From the NCBI GenBank assembly GCA_027600665.1, contig JADGJL010000807.1, forward strand, positions 1-13,566: a DNA stretch of 13,566 bases. Direction: 5' to 3'. Source of the stretch: Irineochytrium annulatum. Taxonomy: Eukaryota > Chytridiomycota > Chytridiomycetes > Chytridiales > Chytridiaceae. Position numbers and translations under genes: made by a program. Positions 1 through 7,981 of this stretch are shown here, piece after piece (the stretch's first letter is position 1; each line of letters starts with the position of its first letter). Under the pieces are notes generated by a model. The model searched no databases, had not been told where the DNA came from, and worked only from the letters and a program-made list of their open reading frames with translations.

Positions 1-2325
1 GTGCGGATTAAGGCCCCGTCAAGCACGAACCTGGCGGACTCCGGGATTGGGGAGGCGCTGACAATCTCGGTCGTGGAGGACTCGGCAGAGCTCCTCGCGG
101 CAGGCGTCGTGGGGCCCTCGGACGCGAGAAGGGGGGCAGCGAGGCCGCTGAGAGTCGTGAGGAACATGGCGGTAGCATCAAGGGAACGCTCCACGCTCGC
201 GCAGCTGCACACCAATCTATTGTTCCCGCCGTCTTTGTCGGAAATCGACGCAGTGGCACCGTTGTCGCTCATGGCGGCTAGGGAAGACGCGAGGAGGAGA
301 GCGGTGGTGTCGCCAAAGCTGTCGTCGATCCCGAGGCTGCAGATTAGAACGCCCATCTCCATCAGGCCGACGACGACGAGCCAGGCCAAGTCTATGGGGT
401 TTGATTGCTTGGCGGTGTTGAAGCCGGAGCCGAAGCCGGATCCCACCGCGCAGCGCGAGAAGGAACCACCTCCAAACACGAAAGACGTCGCGTCGATCGT
501 ACCGACTCCGCTACCGCCACCACCGCCACCTCCTCCGCCGCCACCGTCCCAAACGTTGATGGCTGCGGTTCGACCACCACTTCAACCAGACCTAGTAAAG
601 CCGGCGCCGGCGCCGGCCCACAGGCCGTCCTCCGATCTTACTCACCTGCTGGACCTGGAATCACTCTTGACAGACGACGAAATCATGAAGATAGGCTCCG
701 TGGAGCCGTGGGGTGAGAAGCACGCGGACCCGTTTTCAGAGTTCCACCGAAAGCGAAAACGACCGGCCCCAGCCGGCCAACCGTCAGCCGTCGCAGCATC
801 TGCGGCCTTGGGAGGTGGCGCCACCGGCGGACAGGTCCTGTCGTGCGCGGCCATCGGGTGCAGGGCATCGGGTGGCCCAGCCAACTGCGGGTGCATTGCC
901 GTCACGGGTGATTCCAGAGACCAGGGTGGCGCGGTGCTGTCCGCTGCGACGGCGGCGGCCGTGCCGTCGAACGTGGGGCCGATTCTTCTTGGCGCTGTCA
1001 TGACGGCCGCCGGGAGGGCGCGGTGCGCGTCTTACGCGCTGGAGGCTGGTGCTGGGACTGCGCGGAAGGAGGACGCAGGGGCCGGGAGGAAGAAGGAGGG
1101 AGGGGAGGAGGACGGAGGAGATATGGAGCTGAAGGGGCTGATTAGGGTCGAGGGGGACGAGAGGAAGGAGGCGCGGTTCATCTATATCTACCCACAGAAG
1201 CTTAAGACCGTGCCGTGCGCGCCGAAGGAGGAGGATGATGAGGACGTCCTGCCAGAGCGCGTACCGTCAGTGACGACGGACGCCGACGGCGTGGTGGCGA
1301 CTTCGAGTGTGGAGAAATCGGCGGTGTCAAGGAGCCAGGAGGGTGTTGTTGACGATGCCGCCGAGGTTATCAGAGAATCCGAGGCGAGGGAGTTGTCGCT
1401 TGCGTGTGAGAGGCTGAAGCTCGGCGTTGCAGCAGATGGAACTTTGAAACCCTCGGCGGAGGAAGAGGGTACCGCTGCGTCGGACAAGAAGAGAGCGCTG
1501 GCGACGCTAACCATTCGGGAGCTGAGGAAAATATTTCCACCGCTGGCCGAAAGCTCCAGACGACACTCGACCCCAGCGTTGGGCGGAGCTGGCGGTGGGC
1601 GGCTGGGGAACCTGGGCGGGAAGTTGCAGGGAAAACTGAGAGGGGCGACGCTGGCTGGGAGTCTCTTTATCCCATCCTCGAACGGTGGAGGGGACCTCGT
1701 TACAAATATTGCGGACGCGGAAATAGAGCGCATGCCTAAGTACATCACCGGGCAATACAATCACCCGTTGTTAGCGACAACTACTGATCTCAAACCGAAG
1801 GTTGGTGTGTGCTTTTTAAGACGCCCACCCTTTGTTTTCACTAATAACGTCAAGCAGTTTGTTGGGATGTCGCAAGACATCAAATCAATGACACATTTCC
1901 CTGATTTGAGCAAACGACTGGCTGCGGGCGAGCCGGTACCGCCTAGTCAAATTTATCCCGCCGGCCACGACGTTCGAGCTGTGTCTTTACCGAACCTCGT
2001 CTCCTCCGGAGGCCCAATTAACGGCGTCCGTATAGGGACGGCTCTCGACCTGATGCGAAGGAAGCCACCCAGGGAGGCTGTGACGTTTAGTGGGGCAAAG
2101 GCGCCGCCAGTGGGAGGTTTGAAGACTTCCTTAACTGACACATCCGGCGGCTCCGCGTCTCTAAGCGCGTCGCTAGCGCCCATGCGGCCACCTGTCGGCG
2201 CTGGGTCGCAACTGAAACCTGGGGGCGGCTCTCTCGTCAGAGCGGGGAACGGCATTGACGGGAAGGCGCTGGCAATGGAGTTGTGGAAGTTGTATAAAGC
2301 AAGACGGCCCGAGAATAATTTCTAA
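1..2325 (+). CDS. Hypothetical low-complexity protein, 5'-partial
   Basis: One open frame runs from the left edge to a TAA at 2323-2325 (774 codons visible). The GTG at position 1 is only the window edge, so the true start lies upstream, or an internal Met such as residue 131 is used. I recognise no family. The protein looks largely disordered: rich in Ala, Gly, Pro and Ser, an 11-proline run (residues 172-182), an acidic/basic stretch around 355-385, and a more ordered-looking, less GC-rich C-terminal third (from about residue 570). Short motifs seen are LLDLE (216-220, clathrin-box-like), DPF (243-245, adaptin-ear-like), a basic KRKRP cluster (about 252-256, NLS-like), and two RxxSxP sites at S523 and S662 (14-3-3-like). 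No intron is needed to keep the frame open, but in GC-rich DNA long frames stay open by chance, so small unrecognised introns are possible. The next gene starts 140 nt downstream. Confidence 0.65.
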   Translation: MRIKAPSSTNLADSGIGEALTISVVEDSAELLAAGVVGPSDARRGAARPLRVVRNMAVASRERSTLAQLHTNLLFPPSLSEIDAVAPLSLMAAREDARRRAVVSPKLSSIPRLQIRTPISIRPTTTSQAKSMGFDCLAVLKPEPKPDPTAQREKEPPPNTKDVASIVPTPLPPPPPPPPPPPSQTLMAAVRPPLQPDLVKPAPAPAHRPSSDLTHLLDLESLLTDDEIMKIGSVEPWGEKHADPFSEFHRKRKRPAPAGQPSAVAASAALGGGATGGQVLSCAAIGCRASGGPANCGCIAVTGDSRDQGGAVLSAATAAAVPSNVGPILLGAVMTAAGRARCASYALEAGAGTARKEDAGAGRKKEGGEEDGGDMELKGLIRVEGDERKEARFIYIYPQKLKTVPCAPKEEDDEDVLPERVPSVTTDADGVVATSSVEKSAVSRSQEGVVDDAAEVIRESEARELSLACERLKLGVAADGTLKPSAEEEGTAASDKKRALATLTIRELRKIFPPLAESSRRHSTPALGGAGGGRLGNLGGKLQGKLRGATLAGSLFIPSSNGGGDLVTNIADAEIERMPKYITGQYNHPLLATTTDLKPKVGVCFLRRPPFVFTNNVKQFVGMSQDIKSMTHFPDLSKRLAAGEPVPPSQIYPAGHDVRAVSLPNLVSSGGPINGVRIGTALDLMRRKPPREAVTFSGAKAPPVGGLKTSLTDTSGGSASLSASLAPMRPPVGAGSQLKPGGGSLVRAGNGIDGKALAMELWKLYKARRPENNF
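514..546 (+). repeat. Poly-proline codon run
   Basis: Eleven consecutive CCN codons encode residues 172-182 of the first protein. Codons are mixed (CCG, CCA, CCT), so this is an old, selected or degenerated run rather than a fresh triplet expansion. Such runs often bind profilin, SH3 or WW domains. A second short low-complexity repeat, (GCCGGC)x3 at 600-617, follows and encodes alternating Pro-Ala. Confidence 0.85.
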
Positions 2326-2465
2326 ATATTTGTTTTTATTCAATACTTACTTAGTGTAGCTTATGAATATCACTGTTGGTTCTACCGTTTGAAGAGTAGG
2401 TGTATGCGTGGAAGGGGTACTTCAACGCGCCGAATTTTGAGGTGAACATCGCATCCTCAACCACG
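2326..2465. promoter_or_regulatory. Short intergenic spacer with adaptin promoter
   Basis: This 140-nt spacer separates the first stop codon from the adaptin ATG. It must hold the 3' end of the first transcript and the promoter and 5' UTR of the adaptin. Its first half is AT-rich. I see no AATAAA and no convincing TATA box. Confidence 0.4.
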
Positions 2466-5400
2466 ATGACCTCTCCTGCGGGGCCGAAGCCGAACTTCTT
2501 CTCCACCACCAAGAAGGGCAAGTAGCCGTCTCATTTGCCGCTGGGGCCGTGGACGTCGCGGATCCGATGCCGGGGGCTGACGAACACCGCGTCGCCCGTC
2601 CGCCCATGGCACCCGACCTTGATCCCGCGCCATATCGCTGACCTAAACTGCCAATACAGGGGAGAACTTCGAGCTGAAGGCCGATCTCAATAGCGAGTAC
2701 AAGGAGAAGCGGAAGGAAACCGTGAAGAAGGTCATCGCGAACATGACGATCGGGAAGGATGTCAGCTCGCTCTTCGCAGACGTAGTGAAGAACATGCAAA
2801 CGGAGGATCTGGAGTTGAAGAAGCTCGTCTACCTTTACCTCATCAACTACGCAAAGAGCCAGCCTGAGCTCGTCATTTTGGCAGTCAACACGTTCGTCAA
2901 GGTTCGGGAACGCGCATGTCGATTCGTGGCGGCTAGATTGCTGATGCTTTGGCTGACAGGATACGGATGACATGAACCCGCTGATCCGTGCGCTTGCGAT
3001 CCGGACGATGGGGTGCCTTCGCGTGGAGAGGATCGTCGACTACCTGCTGGAGCCATTGAAGAAGGGGCTTAAGGTTGGAGTCACGATTGGATTTACGTGC
3101 TAGCTCGACTGGATTTGACGGGTGGTTTTTTCTTGGCAGGACGAAGACCCATATGTCAGGAAGACAGCCGCGCTCTGCGTAGCGAAACTGTTTGATCTCA
3201 ACCCCGCAACCGCTATCGACAATGGCCTCATCTCCATCTTGCAAGACATGCTTTCGGATCGGAATCCGATGGTGTGTTCCTTTCTGGACATTTTACTAGT
3301 TTGCATGTTAATGCTTCGCCACCTTAGGTCATTGCCAACGCCGTTGCGGCCCTGTCCGAAATCAACGAGACGTCCTCGAAGAAGGATATCTTTTCGGTGA
3401 ACAACACGGTTCTTATCAAACTCCTCGCGGCCTTAAACGAATGCACCGAGTGGGGCCAGATATGTATTCTTTCGAGCCTCGCGACATATCGGCCTGTGGA
3501 CGTAAGGGAGGCGGCGGAAATAACTGAGCGTGTGGTGGCGAGGTTGCAGCATGCGAATGCGAGTGTGGTTTTGACGGCCGTGAGGGTGGGTGCTCTTACA
3601 AACATCTTCGTTGTCATAAATTCTTACGTACTTTAGGTTTTGATGATTTATCTGAACTTCATCGGGGAGGATTTGACAAAACAAGTTATTCGTAAAATGG
3701 CACCACCTTTGGGTACGTCGATGATCTTTTTCTTCACGAAGATTGAATTATGCCTTTTACAGTCACTCTTCTGTCGTCTGAGCCGGAGATTCAATACGTT
3801 GCTCTCCGGAATATCAACCTAATACTACAAAAGCGGCCAGATGTCCTGAATCAAGAAATGCGAGTGTTCTTTACAAAGTATAACGACCCTCCGTACGTGA
3901 AACTCGAGAAGCTTGAAGTTATCATCAAGCTCTGCTCGGACGCGAATATTGATCAGGTCTTGTCGGAGCTGAAGGAGTACGCCTCAGAGGTCGACGTGGG
4001 TTTTGTCCGTCAATCTGTTCGGGCGATTGGCCGATGCGCTGTGAAGATCGAATCTGCGTCGGAACGATGCGTAAACGTTCTTCTCGAGCTCATTAAAACA
4101 AAAGTGAATTACGTCGTTCAAGAGTCAGTTGTGGTGATAAAGGATATTTTCCGGAAGTACCCGTCGAAATACGAGGGGATAATTCCCTCGCTCTGCGACA
4201 ACATTGAGAGCTTGGACGAGCCAGACGCAAAGGCTTCATTGATCTGGATCATCGGAGAGTATGCCGAGAGAATTGAAAACGCGGACGAGCTATTAGAGTT
4301 TTTTATTGAGAACTTTAAGGAGGAGAGCTCGAACGTAAGTCCCACAGCAGCTTTTTTTGGCGGGAGCTGACGTGATTTTAGGTCCAACTGCAGTTGCTGA
4401 CCGCGACCGTGAAGCTGTTTTTGAAGAAGCCTGGGTCTGCGCAGGAGATTGTGCAAAAGATTTTGCAAAGCGCAACGCAAAATTGCGAAAATCCGGATAT
4501 TCGGGATCGGGCGTACGTTTATTGGAGGTTGTTGTCATCAACTCCACAAGCAGCCAAGGTACGCTGCTGTTGTGGTAACACCCTAAATAATTTTCTTATA
4601 GGCCGTGGTCCTTGCCGAGAAGCCTCCAATAGAAGCCGACAACAACTCCGTTAGCGAAACGCTCTTAGATGAGTTGATACTCAACATTGGGAGTCTTGCT
4701 TCCGTGTATCACAAGCCCCCAGCGCTGTTGGGAAGCTCAGTGGGAACAGAAGTTTTGGCTCCAAGAGAACCGTATGATTCTGCTGTTGTCGAATTGTACT
4801 AAAAATATCTACAGAGGTATTCTCGAGGACGGTGAAGCGGAGGAAGCGGAGGGGGCAGCGAATGTAATCAAGCAGGTGGTCGCAAGCGGCGGGAATATCG
4901 ACAACCTGTTGGATCTTGACTTTGGGGGACCAGTGGCGACGCAAACCATGGCGAGCGGCGCCACGTCGTCGCCTTCCGTTCAAACGCCAAAGGTCAGCTC
5001 CGGAATTGACGATTTGTTGGGCCTTGTGGACATGGGGTCGAGCTCTAGTCTCAATAGCAACGGAGGGTTGGGTGGCGGGATGGGCGGCAGCATGGGTCTT
5101 CTTGGAAGCGGGTTTGGGAGCTCGGGGATGCTTGCCAGTGCGCCGGCAAAGGCGGAGGCGGGACCGCGAACTCAATTATTGTCTGCTGGGACGTCGAAGG
5201 GTTTGGATCTGTACGGGTCTTTTGCAAAAAGGTTCGTGTGACGTTGATAGCTGGTTTGCTAAGGCTTGGCAAGGAATGGGAAAGTGTTTTTCGACCTGTC
5301 ATTTTCGAACCAATCCCAGGATACCCTTTCCGACTTCGCCATCCAGTTCAACGTGAATACGTAAGCTTTCGTCATCCAATTTGTATCCCTTTACATATTC

Positions 5401-5597
5401 CATTTAGCTACGGACTGATACCCGCGATGCCTCTTCAAATGGCACCGCTAGGAGCTGGGAAGTCTGTAGAAATCCCTCTGGCGATGACTACAGGCGGAGG
5501 CGTTCAGGCCATGGATCCACCAAACCTTCTTCAGGTCGCCCTTAAAAACAACACCGGCATTTATTACTTCCAGACTTCTCTCCCATTTACACCATGA
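2466..5597 (+). CDS. APL2: Clathrin adaptor (AP-1/AP-2) beta subunit, beta-adaptin
   Basis: Large beta subunit of a heterotetrameric clathrin adaptor, acting on the cytosolic face of trans-Golgi/endosome (AP-1) or plasma membrane (AP-2). Exons: 2466-2517, 2660-2901, 2960-3073, 3140-3271, 3328-3585, 3637-3712, 3763-4334, 4382-4558, 4602-4771, 4815-5231, 5274-5360, 5408-5597. Every junction keeps phase, giving 828 aa. The HEAT-repeat trunk (about 1-590) is strongly conserved, with blocks such as [51 protein letters not shown] and SVYHKPP. A Gly/Ser-rich hinge (about 598-725) carries the clathrin box LLDLD (629-633). The ear (726-828) matches the sandwich subdomain, for example SDFAIQFN and [10 protein letters not shown], and then ends. 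The start follows from the conserved [15 protein letters not shown] context; intron 1 is GC-AG. Assignment to AP-1 beta (Apl2) rests on its closeness to animal beta1/2; AP-2 or a shared beta subunit is possible. The family call is near certain, the paralogue less so. Confidence 0.96.
2518..2659 (+). other. GC-AG intron (intron 1 of beta-adaptin)
   Basis: The donor is G|GCAAGT and the acceptor is ACAG|GG, with a CTGAC branch-like site at 2638-2642, 16-20 nt before the acceptor. Only this splice gives [15 protein letters not shown], the conserved beta-adaptin N-terminus. The nearby GT at 2522 with the same acceptor shifts the frame. At 142 nt it is the longest intron in the gene; the other ten are 42-66 nt. 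Confidence 0.85.
4906..5031 (+). other. Clathrin-binding hinge motifs of beta-adaptin
   Basis: Codons 629-633 spell LLDLD, matching the clathrin-box consensus L-hydrophobic-x-hydrophobic-D/E that binds the clathrin terminal domain. A related LLGLVD follows at residues 665-670 and fits less well. Both lie in a Gly/Ser/Met-rich flexible segment between trunk and ear, where animal beta-adaptins carry LLNLD. Confidence 0.8.
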
Positions 5598-5612
5598 GCA
5601 CTACATTAAAAG

Positions 5613-5618
5613 AATAAA
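5613..5618 (+). terminator. Polyadenylation signal of beta-adaptin
   Basis: AATAAA lies 16 nt after the TGA stop (5595-5597), in AT-rich DNA. This close signal supports the view that the short C-terminus is real and not a missed exon. Confidence 0.6.
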
Positions 5619-6359
5619 GGCTGTAATTTAGATGTTGTCAGTATATTTCACCCCTTGTTCCTTGCTCACCAACGCTGCACCTTCGCTGAATCCCTTTATG
5701 CAATACGACAGCATAAACAGGGCGTTTAAGTTAACCCGCCGTTCCGATTAAAGTGCTTGTGGGATTATCGAGGACTGCGCAACGTAAAATTAGCGAGGTC
5801 TCTTAGCGGCAGGAAGTAAAGTGGAACATGGCGCGTTCTACCTCACGCACGAAATTAGAGCACTTATCAGGATAGATGGAAGAATAATTGAGGGAAATGG
5901 GCAACGATAAGCAAAAAAAGTCGAAGAAGTGTCGGGGAATTTGTTAACCAGAAGGACAATCGGACCAACGCGTCCGGGATAATTCCCCAAAGTTCAGTCC
6001 CAATTGGAAATGCTGGAACAAAATTGCAAGTTATGCGTCATTCGACCTCTAAAGCGGGGTCATCGCGCCCCTTGTTGGCCGGGTCTCGTTCGGTGAAAAT
6101 ATGCTCCCTTTTTAGCTCATCCTTTTTCCGGGTTTTACATGTTCCCCATGCTCTGATGTTTATCATACATCATTTCGACGCTTGTATGAGCAGCGGTTTG
6201 CGGTTGCTCTGATGGAATAAAAAAAGGCGCGGGAAACTTTTACAATAACCGAGACCGTCGCAGCAAATCTCGGCCTTGACAGCGTAAACTCGAATGACGT
6301 GTGGCGGCTGGCTTGAAGGTGACGCCATGAGAAAGACGCCGTCGCACCCGCTCGATTGA
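5619..6359. other. Intergenic region without a recognisable gene
   Basis: About 740 nt of moderately AT-rich DNA. Frames on both strands are short and have no family signature. It holds two GATAAG-type sites (5863-5868 reverse, 5906-5911 forward), a palindromic CCAATTGG (6000-6007) that could be a CCAAT box, and an isolated AATAAA at 6216-6221 with no gene before it. It is best read as the upstream regulatory DNA of the secreted-protein gene. The site assignments are pattern matches only. Confidence 0.4.
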
Positions 6360-6365
6360 TATAAA
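6360..6365 (+). promoter_or_regulatory. TATA box of the secreted-protein gene
   Basis: TATAAA sits 44 nt before the ATG at 6409. The distance implies a short 5' UTR. The C-rich leader with CACC directly before the ATG is a good fungal start context. Confidence 0.6.
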
Positions 6366-6408
6366 GAGCGTGACGATTTCAGCGCACAACCTCCACAACC
6401 TCTCCACC

Positions 6409-7638
6409 ATGTACGCGCCTCTCCTCCTTCTGGCCGCCCTCTCCTCCTCCTCGCTGGTCGTGGCCTTTCCGCGCCCCGGCGGGAGTGCCTCTTCCACCCC
6501 CACATCCGTCACGCCCGCATCCGCGACCCCGACGCTCTCGTCCAAGCCGTGGAACATTATCGTCCAGCCGTCGGAAACGACGTTCACCTCTGGTAACGCC
6601 CGCCTGATTGGCGACCAGATCGTCGTTGCCGGCGGCCCCGTCTTGCAATACAACATCACCTCGGGTGCACAGGCTACGACCAACCTTGGTGATTCCGTTT
6701 ACGGCGTCTACGGCGCGTCCTCGAACGACATTTGGGCCGCAGGCCAGAGTGGATTCGTGGGCCATTTCAACGGCGTCGCGTGGTCGACCGTCACCCTGTA
6801 AGTCTTCATATTTGAACTTCGAAGTCACCCCCACCATCGCTAACACGCGCTTACCACGCATACAGCCCTTTCCCCATTCAGTTGGGCACCACTTTCCGTC
6901 AGATTCACGGCACGAGCTCCAACAACGTTTGGTTCGTTGCTGGCAGCGGCGAGGACCCGCCGATATTGACCTCGCTCATCGTTCACTGGGACGGCAAGAC
7001 TTTTACCCAGTACCTGAAGAACAAGTTCGGCACCGCCACCACGGTCTTCGCCCGTGGCAGCGACGTCTGGGTCGGCTTCGGTGATGGTTTAATCCTCCAC
7101 ACCTCCGACAACTTCGCTTCCTACCGCCAGGTGGCGTCGCGCAAGGTGGGCGATTACTCCGTCCACGAGTTCTGGGGCGACGCGAGCAGCTCGACCATCT
7201 ACGTGGTCGCTTCCGACGGCATCAAGAGCATCTCTAACATCGGCTGCAAGGAGACCCCGTTCTCGACGAAATCCTGCCAGTCGGTGACCTACCTCGGTAT
7301 CCCTCCCGACCATGGTAACACCGGCTACGGCGTTGAGACCGTCATCGGCGGCTTGCCCACACTGCCTTCCGGTGCTTTGTACACGTAAGTCTTGAGATTC
7401 TTGTGTCTTTCGAAAAGCAAAAGCTTGTGATCTAACAAACCCTTTCAGCGCCGGTTCTTTCGCCTGGGGTGGTATCTACGCGAGCGGCGGCCTGTATCAG
7501 GACAAGACGATCCCGAACACGTTTGTTCAGCAGTCGACGTACACGAGTCTAATGCTGGCGAAGCCGGACGCTCAAGGCCGGCAGTTCCTTTATGCTTTGG
7601 CAAACTGCGGCGCCATCGCGGCGAGGCAGCTCGTATAA
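6409..7638 (+). CDS. Secreted beta-propeller-like protein, function unknown
   Basis: Exons 6409-6797, 6866-7384 and 7449-7638 join in phase to give 365 aa, with introns of 68 and 64 nt and GTAAGT donors. The N-terminus is a classical signal peptide: short n-region, hydrophobic core over residues 4-19, and probable cleavage near VVA|FP. A Ser/Thr/Pro-rich stretch (26-46) suggests O-glycosylation; one NIT sequon is at 82-84. The mature part has repeated units: SSNDIWAAGQSGFVGHFNG (104-122), SSNNVWFVAG then HWDGK (147-174), and GSDVWVGFGDGLILHTSD (194-211). This is the xxDxWxxGxxGxxxHxxG pattern of BNR/propeller-like secreted proteins. I see no catalytic motif, GPI signal or membrane anchor; the few cysteines are in the C-terminal part. 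Codons are strongly C-ending (AAC, TTC, ACC, GTC, CTC), suggesting high expression. Function is unknown; a carbohydrate- or surface-binding role is only a guess. Confidence 0.82.
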
Positions 7639-7981
7639 GCATCTTTACCGAACAGTTCCCTTTCGTTGCGAGCATTGCATTAGTCAAGTTAATTTCCTTT
7701 GATAAGCGCATTCTGTCAGATGCCGAAGTAGCTCCTCTAAGTTGGACGAGGAACCCTTTTTTTTTATTATTGTCACTTCTATCACAACTTCTCAGCATCC
7801 ACGTTTATCAGCATCTCTTTTTATTTGCATCCAAGTTTCTAAGTCTCTGTCTAATACACCTCCTTATGTCGGTAAATATTTTACACTGGTAATGATGGGC
7901 CAACAGTCGTCAATTGCACCTTGAGATCATTCGATCACACCGCTAAGACTCCTCGCCCCCGTTGCAGCAGCCCCATTCATC
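7639..7981. promoter_or_regulatory. Intergenic region upstream of the ABC transporter
   Basis: This 343-nt spacer holds the 3' end of the secreted-protein gene and the promoter of the ABC transporter. I see no AATAAA after 7638. A run of nine T (7757-7765) opens a pyrimidine-rich stretch to about 7860, as in many fungal promoters. No clear TATA box is present, and the small open frames have no family signature. Confidence 0.4.

Noticed and set aside
405..716. 103-codon open frame on the + strand, offset from the first gene
   Set aside because: Its composition (Arg/Thr/Ser) is that of a shifted frame. The in-frame protein stays open through it.
1188..1760. 190-codon open frame on the - strand inside the first gene
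   Set aside because: It mirrors the GC-rich + frame, is Ser/Pro/Arg-rich in the manner of antisense frames, and has no family signature.
2522..2659. GT-AG alternative for adaptin intron 1
   Set aside because: It gives a frame that loses the conserved [10 protein letters not shown] block.
2422..2973. 183-codon open frame on the - strand
   Set aside because: It is antisense to adaptin exons 1-2, whose + strand protein is highly conserved.
2466..5597. Apparent frameshifts and stops suggesting an adaptin pseudogene
   Set aside because: All eleven breaks are explained by introns with proper ends, and all splices keep phase and family alignment.
6024..6212. 62-codon open frame in the intergenic region
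   Set aside because: No signature, no promoter and no conservation that I can recognise; chance length.
6216..6221. AATAAA as a second poly(A) signal
   Set aside because: It lies about 600 nt after the adaptin stop, behind a nearer signal at 5613, and no other gene ends there.
6240..6683. 147-codon open frame on the - strand across the secreted-protein promoter and start
   Set aside because: It covers the TATA box and signal-peptide region, is of biased composition, and has no recognisable domain.
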